Assembly (NCBI RefSeq): GCF_001693275.1 | Contig: NZ_CP016482.1 | Location: forward strand, 1 to 64,000 | Direction: 5' to 3' | DNA length: 64,000 nucleotides | From: Picosynechococcus sp. PCC 7117 | GTDB lineage: Bacteria; Cyanobacteriota; Cyanobacteriia; Cyanobacteriales; MRBY01 | Shown here: positions 34,820 to 43,744 of the stretch, piece by piece | Position numbering within the stretch: the stretch's first letter is position 1 | Layout of the letters: each line of letters starts with the position of its first letter | Notes under the pieces: model-generated | What the model saw: only the letters and a program-made list of their open reading frames with translations | The model's database searches: none | What the model was told of the DNA's origin: nothing | Made by a program: the position numbers and the translations under genes

Positions 34820-36595
34820 CTAAGTTTGGGTGATTATTTTTTCCAGCCGTCCTGCCTGAAGATAAAGGATTTGATCAGCCTGGGCGAGGATCTGGGGTCG
34901 ATGGGAAACAATCAGATACGTTTGAGAAGATTTAGCCTCTTGGGAATGGCCTTTGGTGCTGAGAAGACGCCGCCAAAGCCGTTGTTCTGTTTCGATATCC
35001 AAGGCGCTAGCAAGGTCGTCACAGATCAGAAGTTGGGGTTGACGGAGGAGCATCCGGGCGATCGCCACCCGTTGTTTTTGCCCTCCGGAGAGGCGTAAAC
35101 CCCTAGTCCCAATCGGCGTTTCGAGGCCTTCTGGGAAAGTTTTGAGATCAGTGTCTAGGCTAGCGGTGGCGATCGCCCACTCCAATTCGGCGGTGGTATT
35201 GGGCCAATTGAGGCAAATATTTTCCCCCAGGGAGGAGCTAAACAATTGGGGGATTTGTGGCAAATAGGCCACCTGGGGCGGAATCAGCCAATGCTGGGGA
35301 TTGGCGATCGCCTGCCCATTCCAAAACCAAGCCCCTCGCTCACAGGGCAATAGCCCCAAAAAGACTTGCAATAAGGTTGTTTTACCCGCACCAATTGGCC
35401 CCGTAATCACCGTTAAACTGCCCTGGCGGAGAGTAAAACTGATATCCTCAATGCCCCGCCGTTGATCTGGGTAATAGTAGGTCAAACCTTCGATCCGTAG
35501 CGTTTTGAGGGGAGAAATCTGGGAACAACGCTGGGCAGGTGGTAGCGGGGGAGCGGCCTTTAGGGGAGAAGGAAGATAAAGGGGGGCGGCAAGGGTCAGG
35601 GGGTGAATATCGGGGGGAGCCGGGGGCGCATCGAGGATCTCGCCCATCCGCTGGCAGGATACGTCGCTTTGTTTCGCGGAAGCAAGGAAGCTCCCCAAAA
35701 AGCTGAAGAAATGGGTAATCAGGTTTAGGTAATACACAAACAGAGCAAAATCACCCACCGTTAAACCTTGGCTTAATTTTGGTGCAGTCAGGAGGAGGAC
35801 TAAACCCGTGCCGAAATTGGTCATTTGCGCAAAGCCCGCTTCCAGTAAGGCGGTAAAAACGCGATCTTGAACCATCAATTTTTGGCGGCGATCGCCCCGG
35901 CTGCGGAGTTCTGCTAAAACATAAGTTTCTGAGCCCGTCACCTTGACCGCTTGCACGGCAGTAAACAGTTCGTTAATTAAAGCGGTAACCCGTTGGGTGG
36001 CCTGGCGACTGGCCTGACGATAGCGTTTGAGACGGCGTTCTGACCATTGCACCAGGGCAATAATGATGGCGAGGGGCAAAAAGAGAAATAAGGTAATCGA
36101 TACATTGACCGTGAGTAACAAACCCAAGGCGGCGATCGCCGTAATCCCAGCGGCCATAATTTCATTTGTACCAACGACGAGGTCCTCTAGTTGCAAGACA
36201 TCTTCCCGGAAGTGGTTGACCACGCTGCCGATGGAGTGAGTTTGACCCTGGGCATTGGTTTGGGTAAGGGTGGCCGCCGGACGTTGGAGGAGAGCTTGCA
36301 AAAGATTGTGGCGCAGTAGGGTACTAATGAGAAAACGATGTTCGGTTTTGGTCAGTCGTCCGGCAAAAATCGCCACCACCCGCGCTAGGCCCGTCGCTAA
36401 TACCAAACTAATCCAGAGCCAAGGAGAATAATTAGCAGGCGATCGCCCCGTGAGTTGGTCGAAAAAATTCCGAATAAAAATCCCCGGTAACGCCCCCAAA
36501 GCAGCCATCAAAAACCAAAGCGCCGCATCCAGCCAATACAACCGTTGGGCATAGCCAATTAAATGCCAAAGAATGCGCCAGATGGAATTCGCCAT
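34820..36595 (-). CDS. ABC half-transporter, exporter fold (ABC1), degenerate Walker B
   Basis: 591 residues: six membrane helices (about 15-310), then an ATPase domain (about 350-590). Walker A GPIGAGKTTLLQ and signature LSGGQKQRVA are canonical, but Walker B reads LLICDDLASALD, with Asp in place of the catalytic Glu. The switch His is present (LIVSHRPQ). In heterodimeric exporters such as TM287/288 and TAP one ATP site is degenerate; this subunit would supply its Walker side, and ABC2 (45492-47222), whose signature is altered, the other half. It is transcribed after the binding-protein and DUF1636 genes of module 3, so it should move siderophore or iron-siderophore. Direction (export, or import as in YbtPQ/IrtAB) is unknown. 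Confidence 0.9.
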   Translation of the reverse strand: MANSIWRILWHLIGYAQRLYWLDAALWFLMAALGALPGIFIRNFFDQLTGRSPANYSPWLWISLVLATGLARVVAIFAGRLTKTEHRFLISTLLRHNLLQALLQRPAATLTQTNAQGQTHSIGSVVNHFREDVLQLEDLVVGTNEIMAAGITAIAALGLLLTVNVSITLFLFLPLAIIIALVQWSERRLKRYRQASRQATQRVTALINELFTAVQAVKVTGSETYVLAELRSRGDRRQKLMVQDRVFTALLEAGFAQMTNFGTGLVLLLTAPKLSQGLTVGDFALFVYYLNLITHFFSFLGSFLASAKQSDVSCQRMGEILDAPPAPPDIHPLTLAAPLYLPSPLKAAPPLPPAQRCSQISPLKTLRIEGLTYYYPDQRRGIEDISFTLRQGSLTVITGPIGAGKTTLLQVFLGLLPCERGAWFWNGQAIANPQHWLIPPQVAYLPQIPQLFSSSLGENICLNWPNTTAELEWAIATASLDTDLKTFPEGLETPIGTRGLRLSGGQKQRVAIARMLLRQPQLLICDDLASALDIETEQRLWRRLLSTKGHSQEAKSSQTYLIVSHRPQILAQADQILYLQAGRLEKIITQT

Positions 36596-36622
36596 GATTT
36601 GTCTGATTTGAGGTTAAAAACT

Positions 36623-37021
36623 TTAGGGAGCCGGAGGAAGGCGGGCGATCCGGTGGGGTCGCAAGGATTTAAGGAGTTGATAGAGGGGCACCATACCATC
36701 TTCGCTTTCCACATACAACGCCGCTGCAGTGAGGAGATCTGCCGCTGTGGTTTCTGGATCGAGATCGCCAAAGAGAAAACTGGGTTTCTGTCGCCCCACA
36801 AAGGCGATCGCACAGGGGTTATCACAGATACACAGGCAACTGGTGGTTTTGAGACTGAGCTGATCCCGGTAAGGCCACCGTTGATGCAGTGCTTGAAGTG
36901 CGGCCAAAAGGTCGGCCCCTGTGAGACAGTTCGTTTTTTCATCTGCGGGGTGATCGGTTGCAGCGGTTGGCCAAGTGCAGGCTTCACAGACAATTAATTG
37001 ATGGAGAGCAGCGGCAGTCAT
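36623..37021 (-). CDS. DUF1636 metal-binding protein
   Basis: 132 residues. Cys positions typical of DUF1636: VCEACTW near residue 12 and CLCICDNPCAIAF about residue 63, followed by the family's FGDLDPE. The fold is probably a thioredoxin-like [2Fe-2S] or metal-binding domain; function is unknown. It overlaps the stop of the binding-protein gene by ATGA and precedes ABC1 by 27 bp, so it is translated with siderophore genes. A cytoplasmic role in iron release or as an iron-sulfur sensor is possible but unproven. Confidence 0.85.
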   Translation of the reverse strand: MTAAALHQLIVCEACTWPTAATDHPADEKTNCLTGADLLAALQALHQRWPYRDQLSLKTTSCLCICDNPCAIAFVGRQKPSFLFGDLDPETTAADLLTAAALYVESEDGMVPLYQLLKSLRPHRIARLPPAP

Positions 37022-38043
37022 AATTCAGTGGTTTCCGTTGTTGTTTCTGTAAAAAAATCAGTTAAGTGGGTAAATAAATCATCCAAAATTGCCTCTGCAG
37101 CCACTGGCCCACTCCCAATCCAATAACTTGGCACTTGATAGACTTGCCCTTTTTGTACCGCTTGCAGTTGGTTCCAGAGGGGATTTTTTTGGAGGTCGGC
37201 TAATTTTTCCTGGGCTTCAGCGTTGGCAGTGGCGGTATTTTCCCCTGTCCAAACAAAGATCACATCGCCATCTACCTCGGACAGTAGCTCTTCGCTTAAG
37301 ACGGCTTGGATTGGGTTACCAAACTGGGCTTGGGCTGTTTCGGCATCGACGGCCTGGGCTGGGGAGCGGCTTAACCCCACATCCTGGAGGATCGTGCCAC
37401 AAAACGAATCTTGTAAATACATGGTGATGCTGTCGGGATAAAGACGGATCACGGAAATCTGGAGATCCTGGCGGCGATCGCCCAAACGATTTTGTAACTC
37501 TTGGACACGCTGGTTGTAAGCAGCGAGTTTTTCGGCGACCACATCGGTTTTTCCCAGAGCTTCTCCAAAATTCTGAAAGATCGGCTTCCAAAGGCCACTA
37601 TGCTCAAAATTCAATAAAAAAGTCGGCGCAATTTGACTGAGTTGGGGATAGATCGCCCCGTGGAAATCTAAACCAATCAATAAATCTGGATCGAGCTTGA
37701 GAATTTCCTCTAAACTCGGTTCGCCGCTTTGACCAATATTGGCCACGTCGGTTTGGAGGGCAGGCAACGCTGTCTGAAAATTGCTCAGGGTCGTGCCGAC
37801 GGGTTGGAGATCGGCGGCGATCGCATATTCAAATGACACGGAATCTAACGTCACCAATCGCTCGAAAGTTTTGGGGATGCAAGTTTCCCCCGCACTGTGG
37901 CTCACCGTCACACAGTCAGCAGTTACGTCCTGGGATGGGGGAGGCGAAGGTTGACAGGCCACCACCAGGCAAAGGCTTACCAGTCCAATCAGCCAGAGTT
38001 TTAGCCAACCTTGTATCCTACGCCCCAAGTACCATCCTTGCAT
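37018..38043 (-). CDS. Ferric-siderophore binding lipoprotein, module 3
   Basis: 341 residues. Lipobox CLVVAC about residues 25-30; then TFERLVTLDSVSFEYAIAAD, LEEILKLDPDLLIGLDFHGA and VQKGQVYQVPSYWIGSGPVA. It is closest in layout to the module 1 protein. It follows the receptor by 24 bp and is coupled to DUF1636 by ATGA. Start ATG 38041-38043; the residues before the hydrophobic segment (MQGWYLGRRIQGW) are Arg-rich, as in signal peptides. Confidence 0.91.
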   Translation of the reverse strand: MQGWYLGRRIQGWLKLWLIGLVSLCLVVACQPSPPPSQDVTADCVTVSHSAGETCIPKTFERLVTLDSVSFEYAIAADLQPVGTTLSNFQTALPALQTDVANIGQSGEPSLEEILKLDPDLLIGLDFHGAIYPQLSQIAPTFLLNFEHSGLWKPIFQNFGEALGKTDVVAEKLAAYNQRVQELQNRLGDRRQDLQISVIRLYPDSITMYLQDSFCGTILQDVGLSRSPAQAVDAETAQAQFGNPIQAVLSEELLSEVDGDVIFVWTGENTATANAEAQEKLADLQKNPLWNQLQAVQKGQVYQVPSYWIGSGPVAAEAILDDLFTHLTDFFTETTTETTEL

Positions 38044-38067
38044 GTCCCAAACCTCCTAATTGATGTT

Positions 38068-40545
38068 TTAAAAATCCACCGCGAATTTAGCCGTCACCGC
38101 AAAGGGCGCACCGGGAGTCGCAAATTGGAATTCATCGGCAGCGGTGAAGTATTCCGTGTCAAACAAATTTTCAAAGTTCAACTGAGCGCGCCAATTGTCC
38201 CGCCGGTAATAGATCGCGGCATCGGTGCGGAAATAACTGGGCAAGGTGAATTCATTGTCGATGTTGCCGGGGCGATCGCCGACGTAGAAAAAGCCCAGAC
38301 CAAAGCCCAAACCCTCTAGGGCTCCCTGTTGGATATCGTAGGTCGTCCAGAGGCTGAACTGATTTTGGGGCACATTCGGCAGCTGGTTACCTTCAAGATT
38401 AGGGTTAATATCCTCCTTACTGACAAAAGCATCTAGCAATGTGTAGGCCGCCGTCACATTCCAACCAGGGGTTAAGGCTCCATTGAGGTTAAACTCTAAA
38501 CCGCGACTGGTTTGTTCCCCCGTCTGGAAGCCATTGAAAGCACCATCCCGGACGATGACATTCTGTTTGCGGATATCAAAGGCGGCGGCGGTAAAACTAA
38601 GGCGATCGCTTAAGTCTGCTTTAACCCCCACTTCCCATTGGCGGCCCCGTTCCGGCTCAAAATTCATTCCATCAGGATCACGGGAAGTGCCAAAGGTTGG
38701 TTCAAAGGATTTGCTGTAGGAAGCATATAGAGAAATAGGTTCGATGGGCTGGTACACCACACCCAAACGAGGGGATAGGGCCTCATCGCTTTGGAAAAAT
38801 TCATTACGGGGGCCGCCCAGGTCTTGGGTTGACCGGAGCTGCTCCACAAAATCGTAGCGCAGACCCGCTAGGGCTTTAAATTGGGGCGAAAATTCAATCT
38901 GATCTTGGATATAAACCCCGACCGTGTTGATGGTGTCATCCCGGAAAAATTCTGGGGCGATCGCATAGGGAATCCCCGTATATACCGGATCAAAAACATT
39001 AATCGGTGTGTAGTCATTACTAAACTGAAACTCCGGCTGTTCTAAGGTGTTGCGATATTCAACGCCCCCTAAAACCTGGTGTTTAATGCCGCCCGTTTCA
39101 AACTTGGCGATCGCCTCGATATTCGTAAAAAAGCGTTGGTAAGATCCCCCCGCAAAATATTCTAGTCGATCAACATTGCCAGTTGTTTCATCAAAAAAGG
39201 TATAGAGAGGCGCATAGCGGCGCGGTCGGTACTGCAAAAACTGGAGCTGATGTTTTAATGAGAAATTCTCGTTGACCTCGTGGTTAAGGTCATAGCCGAG
39301 ATTAAATCGTTTCTCAGAAAACTCCCCAAAATCTTCTCCCACAAAACGACTACGAGGTACATCCACTGGCCCAGATGCCGTAAAAGGAATCCCTTCATCA
39401 ATGGTTTCGCGGGTATAGGCATACTGACCATAGACATCCAGGGAAGTGGCTTCACTCAGATCAAAACTCAATCGAGGCGAGACCACCACCCGTTCCCCAT
39501 CAACTAAATCCCGGAAACTGCCGAAATTGCTATAACTAAAATTCAAACGATACCGGGCTGCACCGTCTTCTGTGAGGGCATCGGACAGATCAAGATTGCC
39601 CCGATAATTCGCAAAGCTACCGATGGCTGCATCAATGCCAAAGAAAGGTTCTGCGAGGGGTTCTTTTGAAACGAGGTTGATTACCCCACCGGGATCTCCC
39701 TGGCCAAAGAGAACGGAGGCTGGCCCCTTGAGCACTTCTACCCGTTCAATGTCATTCGTATCCAGGGCCGCCAGGGAAAAGGTTTCAATACCATCGCGGA
39801 AAACGGATTCTTCCGCCGCAAAACCACGAATCAAAAAACCAGGCCCAAAAACACTGGTTCCTCGGCCACCACTAGAAACAATACTCCCACTGGTTTCGAG
39901 GGCTTCGCCTAATTCGGTGACGTTACGATCCTGGAGCACCGCCTGGGGAATCACCTCGACGGATTGGGGAATATCCCGTAAGTCTGTTTCTAAACCGGTG
40001 GCGGTGGTGGCACTGCGGGGATTGTAAGGTTGTTCCGCATCGGTGACCACCAGTTCAAAGGCTTCAATGTTATCTTCGTCAGTGCTCACAAGAACGGGTT
40101 CAATATTTAGGGTCAAACCTGTAGCTGTAGTAATCAGTTGGGTTTGGATTTGGCGATCGCCATTGCGGATCAAAATTTGGACACTATTGTCAGCTTGATT
40201 GCGAATTTCAATCTGTTCCAAACCGGATTCCGGCGCAAATTCCTGGAGTATCTCTGCTTGGGTCACACTGGCATTGGGAATCGTAATTTCCGTTGTTGCC
40301 GCCCTTTGGATCACTGTGGCATTTTCTAGGGGAGCCGTTGCCGTAAACTGTAGTTCAACCTGGTCGCCTTCGGTGGCGATCGCCACATCCGTAATGATCG
40401 TCGTCGCCTGGGCCAATGTCATGGAAGTAGGAACTGCCGTTGCGTCAGAGGGTTGAGGCGATGCCGCCACAGCGGACAATTCTTGGGCGGCCCAGAAAAG
40501 GGCAACACCGCCCGTCAAACCTAATAATCGATACCAATAGTGCAT
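38068..40545 (-). CDS. TonB-dependent siderophore receptor with AMIN-like domain, module 3
   Basis: 825 residues, FhuA/FpvA group. Signal peptide (1-28), AMIN-like domain (about 45-145, EGDQVELQFTATAPLENATV), TonB box/plug from about 165 (AFELVVTDAEQPYNPRSATT), VEVLKGPASVLFGQGDPGGV and INLVSKEPLAEPF, barrel ending in Phe (AKFAVDF). First gene of the run receptor - binding protein - DUF1636 - ABC1. Tandem repeats at 40637-40677 lie about 92-132 bp upstream of the start. Confidence 0.92.
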   Translation of the reverse strand: MHYWYRLLGLTGGVALFWAAQELSAVAASPQPSDATAVPTSMTLAQATTIITDVAIATEGDQVELQFTATAPLENATVIQRAATTEITIPNASVTQAEILQEFAPESGLEQIEIRNQADNSVQILIRNGDRQIQTQLITTATGLTLNIEPVLVSTDEDNIEAFELVVTDAEQPYNPRSATTATGLETDLRDIPQSVEVIPQAVLQDRNVTELGEALETSGSIVSSGGRGTSVFGPGFLIRGFAAEESVFRDGIETFSLAALDTNDIERVEVLKGPASVLFGQGDPGGVINLVSKEPLAEPFFGIDAAIGSFANYRGNLDLSDALTEDGAARYRLNFSYSNFGSFRDLVDGERVVVSPRLSFDLSEATSLDVYGQYAYTRETIDEGIPFTASGPVDVPRSRFVGEDFGEFSEKRFNLGYDLNHEVNENFSLKHQLQFLQYRPRRYAPLYTFFDETTGNVDRLEYFAGGSYQRFFTNIEAIAKFETGGIKHQVLGGVEYRNTLEQPEFQFSNDYTPINVFDPVYTGIPYAIAPEFFRDDTINTVGVYIQDQIEFSPQFKALAGLRYDFVEQLRSTQDLGGPRNEFFQSDEALSPRLGVVYQPIEPISLYASYSKSFEPTFGTSRDPDGMNFEPERGRQWEVGVKADLSDRLSFTAAAFDIRKQNVIVRDGAFNGFQTGEQTSRGLEFNLNGALTPGWNVTAAYTLLDAFVSKEDINPNLEGNQLPNVPQNQFSLWTTYDIQQGALEGLGFGLGFFYVGDRPGNIDNEFTLPSYFRTDAAIYYRRDNWRAQLNFENLFDTEYFTAADEFQFATPGAPFAVTAKFAVDF

Positions 40546-40636
40546 AAACTCACTCCCACAACACGAACACTTACTTCAAAAAGTTCTTAATAACGTACTG
40601 AATTATTTCGCCTTACACTGCCGAAAATGATCCAAA

Positions 40637-40677
40637 GCCGGAGTTTTTGCGATCGCCTGCGGGAGTTTTTTGGGATC
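40637..40677 (-). promoter_or_regulatory. Tandem operator of the module 3 AraC regulator
   Basis: On the minus strand CCAAAAAACTCCCGC (from 40673) and CGCAAAAACTCCGGC (from 40651) repeat at a 22-bp period, with a further matching GAT at the end of each unit. Same geometry as the module 1 boxes. A HIP1 site overlaps the second unit. Confidence 0.55.
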
Positions 40678-40776
40678 ATGGGCTACAAATCCATGGGTTT
40701 TGTCTAGAATTTAAGGCTGACTACAACAAGAATTTGGCCGAAAAACCCCATTCAATACACCTTAATAAATTGATTG

Positions 40777-41730
40777 CTATAGTTTTCTTTGGCGGGCATA
40801 AAGACTCGGATTTATGCCAAATTTACGCCGAAAAGCAGCGGCAAAATGACCCCGATTTGCAAACCCGACCGCCGATGCTGCTCCCGTCACCGTCATCTCA
40901 CCAGATTCTAAAAGTTGTCGCGATCGCTCAATTCGTTGATCATGGAGATAGCCAAATACCGTCGTTTTAAAAACCTGCCGAAAACCCACTTTTAATTTGT
41001 GATCATTAATCCCAATTTCCCGCGCCAACTCCATCAGGGAAGGGGGATTTACCAACCGTTCCTGGAGGATTTTTCCGGCGTAGTGAATCCGCTCTAGATC
41101 ATCTGCCTTTAACGAGTAGTCGGCAAAAGGAATCGCCGTTGCGACCTGGGTGAGATCTTCCAAAATAAGGGCAGTCAACTCCCAAATCTTGCTTTCTAAA
41201 TACAGGCGTTGGGTTAGACCTTCAAATGGACATTGGGTAATTTGTTGGATGACCATTTGCATCGCTGCGGTTTGTTTACGGGAAACTTCATAATATTTTT
41301 CTTCCGGCGATCGCAGTATTTTTTTTAGACAAGGACAATCCCCTTCTACATCCCCTGACCAAGCACGAAGTAACGGTGCTTCCATATGAATATTAATACT
41401 CGAAATAGTTGTATCCCGATGATGGGTATAGGTTTCCACTGGCGCTAAACCAGTGCCATATAAAGCATAGCGATGTTCAGTTTTGCCAGAATGGTGAATT
41501 GTTTCAAAATTATATTCAATGGGATGGAATCGTTCGTTATGTTTTAAGGCAATTGTTTCGGTTAAAGCAACATTTTCAACTGCCAAATCTAATTCTTCTC
41601 GCAAATGATATTCTCGCAATAATCCTTGACCCCATAGGCTGGGAAATGCATAACTGGCTGTAGCTCCCTGGGAGTTTGGTATGCGCTGAAACAAATCCCA
41701 ATATTCTGCTTGAGAAAGGGTAATGGTCAT
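40777..41730 (-). CDS. AraC-family (PchR-like) regulator, module 3
   Basis: 317 residues. Sensor half (1-220) and double HTH: SLMELAREIGINDHKLKVGF and GAASAVGFANRGHFAAAFRR, ending GINPSLYARQRKL. Expected to activate the receptor operon downstream in response to its ferric-siderophore. Just upstream of its start lies an 87-bp fragment of an ABC gene, a sign that ABC2 once adjoined it. Confidence 0.9.
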   Translation of the reverse strand: MTITLSQAEYWDLFQRIPNSQGATASYAFPSLWGQGLLREYHLREELDLAVENVALTETIALKHNERFHPIEYNFETIHHSGKTEHRYALYGTGLAPVETYTHHRDTTISSINIHMEAPLLRAWSGDVEGDCPCLKKILRSPEEKYYEVSRKQTAAMQMVIQQITQCPFEGLTQRLYLESKIWELTALILEDLTQVATAIPFADYSLKADDLERIHYAGKILQERLVNPPSLMELAREIGINDHKLKVGFRQVFKTTVFGYLHDQRIERSRQLLESGEMTVTGAASAVGFANRGHFAAAFRRKFGINPSLYARQRKL

Positions 41731-41806
41731 TAGGATGAAGAATAAACAAGTTAAACCGAGGCAGAATCAGTCTACCTCAATTACTAATTATTCTCAATTG
41801 TTTGTT

Positions 41807-41893
41807 TTTTTAGGACTGCTCTAGGGTCTGGTTCAAGCCCAATAAATGAGCATAGTGGGAATCGGGATTGACGATGAGATCTTGGCGATCGCC
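41807..41893 (-). pseudogene. 3' fragment of an ABC half-transporter gene (duplicate of ABC2 end)
   Basis: 87 bp matching 45480-45566 at about 86% with constant offset 3673 and no gaps. It still reads NPDSHYAHLLGLNQTLEQS and a stop, versus NPDSHYARLLGLNQTL in the intact gene. It forms the left edge of a segment holding the DUF433 relic, the P450 and the 532-residue orphan. Confidence 0.88.
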
Positions 41894-41897
41894 TTAG

Positions 41898-42117
41898 TCA
41901 GATCTTGCAAAAGTAGCTCCGTACCACAATTGTCATCGTTCTTTGCTCCCGATCAGCAGCAGGGCTAAGACAAGCAGGAATATCTTGTTCTGTTAGATGG
42001 GGGAAATCGTAAAGGATTTCTTTTTGAGTCATGCCAGATGCCAAAGACAGTAATATCCATGCTCCGGACACGGGCTTTACCACTGTATTTACCTAGCTCT
42101 AGGGGATGATGTCTTGG
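41898..42117 (-). pseudogene. DUF433 antitoxin relic, frameshifted
   Basis: Frame one reads YSGKARVRSMDITVFG, equivalent to the DUF433 start (GKPxVRGxRITV). A short deletion shifts the frame to LASGMTQKEILYDFPHLTEQ and AADREQRTM, the family's second half. DUF433 proteins are antitoxins paired with DUF5615 PIN-like toxins. No toxin gene remains, although LLLQDLTKAIA immediately after may be a scrap of one. Confidence 0.7.
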
Positions 42118-42142
42118 TCGTGCGTTTCTGTTGAGAATGGCA

Positions 42143-43495
42143 CTATGCCGTTGTTGATGACGATTCTTTCCGTCGATAAAAGCGTATCTGTAAACCATCT
42201 TTCGGCAATGGCGTCGGAATCACTTGCATCGATAAGTCTTGGTCAGGTAATAACTCCCAGTCATAATCACGGGCAAGCATCGATGCCAAAATTTTTGCTT
42301 CTAGACGGGCAAACTCTTTGCCAATGCATTCCCGCATACCGCCGCCGAAGGGAATAAAGCCAAACTTTTTCTGTTTATCTGCCAGACGTTCCGGTGAAAA
42401 ACGCTCCGGGTCAAATTTTTCGTGGTCAGGATATAGGGCTTCGTCCTTATGGGTTTGGGCAATTTGATACTGAACCGCCCAACCTTGAGGAATTTGGAAA
42501 TTTTTGTACTCAAAGGTGTTGATTACTTCCCGGAAACCACCGCCCACTGGAGGGACAAGTCGTAAAACCTCTTTAAAAACTTGATCCAGGTAAGTCATTT
42601 GTTGAAGCGTCGCCATATCTAACCCATCGCCAATGTCCAATGCGTCTTGTTCTGCACGAATTTTTTCAAAAACGTCGCGATGCTGTCCGACCAATAATCC
42701 AAAAGACACCAGAGACGAAGTAAGGGTTTCGTGACCAGCAAACAATAGGAGCAAGATTTGATCCTTCAGTTCATCGATGGAAAGGGAATTACCGTCTTCA
42801 TCCTTCGCCCGAATCAGTAGGTCAAGGGCATCGGTGGGTTCTGCATTGGCATCGTAGGTTTTCAGGCGATCGCCAATAATCATTTCTAACTCACGCAGCA
42901 GTTTTCGCCGACACTTCATCGCCTTACCGAAGGCCGTCCAGGGAAGATTAATCGGCAGGGAAAATAATCCTTTAACCCATTCCTCAAATAGATTCGCTAA
43001 GGGCGTTTCCGCACCGCCATCTTTGCCGATAAATAGGGTACTGGCGACGTCAAATGTGTATTTGCGGAGTTCATCATACCAAGCAAATTCCTGTTTTTGC
43101 TCCCATTGAGTGAGATAACGCTGGGTAATTTTTTCGATGGTGGGAATATAACTTTCTAGGGCGCGGGGCTGAAATGCTTGAAAGATAATGCGCCGCCGGG
43201 AACTATGAATACCGCCTTCCTGGGTAGCGAGGGAATCGGCACCGAGGAGAATCCGGGTACTTTTTGGCCAGGTTGCCTTGACATATTTATTTTCGTTGCG
43301 GAATAACACCTCATTAGCTTCTGCCCCAACCATTACCACCGTGGGTTTGGTAAAAATATTTGTTTTGAAAACGTCACCATACTTCTCCAATCGCTTTTTT
43401 TGAAAATTACGGTCTGTGAAAAATTCAATGGTTTCGCCAATTACAGGCAAACCGAATTTTCCGGGAGGTAAGGGCAGTTTACTGGGGGAAGTCAT
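42143..43495 (-). CDS. Cytochrome P450, CYP120-like
   Basis: 450 residues. Starts with the Pro-rich LPLPPGKFGLPVIGET typical of CYP26/CYP120 enzymes. I-helix oxygen-binding motif FAGHETLTSS (about 258), ExxR as EVLR (about 313), heme loop FIPFGGGMRECIGKEFARLE with the axial Cys near 390. Synechocystis CYP120A1 hydroxylates retinoic acid, so retinoid or apocarotenoid hydroxylation is a reasonable guess; the substrate is not shown by sequence. No ferredoxin gene is near. It lies in the segment bounded by the duplicated ABC ends and contains HIP1 sites, so it is cyanobacterial DNA. A start upstream is not needed; ATG 43493-43495. Confidence 0.9.
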   Translation of the reverse strand: MTSPSKLPLPPGKFGLPVIGETIEFFTDRNFQKKRLEKYGDVFKTNIFTKPTVVMVGAEANEVLFRNENKYVKATWPKSTRILLGADSLATQEGGIHSSRRRIIFQAFQPRALESYIPTIEKITQRYLTQWEQKQEFAWYDELRKYTFDVASTLFIGKDGGAETPLANLFEEWVKGLFSLPINLPWTAFGKAMKCRRKLLRELEMIIGDRLKTYDANAEPTDALDLLIRAKDEDGNSLSIDELKDQILLLLFAGHETLTSSLVSFGLLVGQHRDVFEKIRAEQDALDIGDGLDMATLQQMTYLDQVFKEVLRLVPPVGGGFREVINTFEYKNFQIPQGWAVQYQIAQTHKDEALYPDHEKFDPERFSPERLADKQKKFGFIPFGGGMRECIGKEFARLEAKILASMLARDYDWELLPDQDLSMQVIPTPLPKDGLQIRFYRRKESSSTTA

Positions 43496-43744
43496 GGGCG
43501 ATCGCCAAAGAGTCGTATATTTATCAAGCCATTAGGTAAGGTAACAAATTGCCCTATGATTGTAAATTTTCAGATAAGACAGCAGATCTGCCACCCAGAA
43601 AGACCTTGTGTTTCCCTAAAGCCACATCCGAAATTTCTTTATAGGGTCACGGCTGAAAATTTATTGCGATCAGCAATTTAACGCTAGAGCGCACAGTAGC
43701 CTATAACTAAGCACACTCTCCAAATGTGATATGAGGTATTCGCC

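Noticed and set aside
36559-36997. Two frames of 144 codons overlapping the DUF1636 gene
   Set aside because: Only the DUF1636 frame has a recognised family pattern and coupling to its neighbours.
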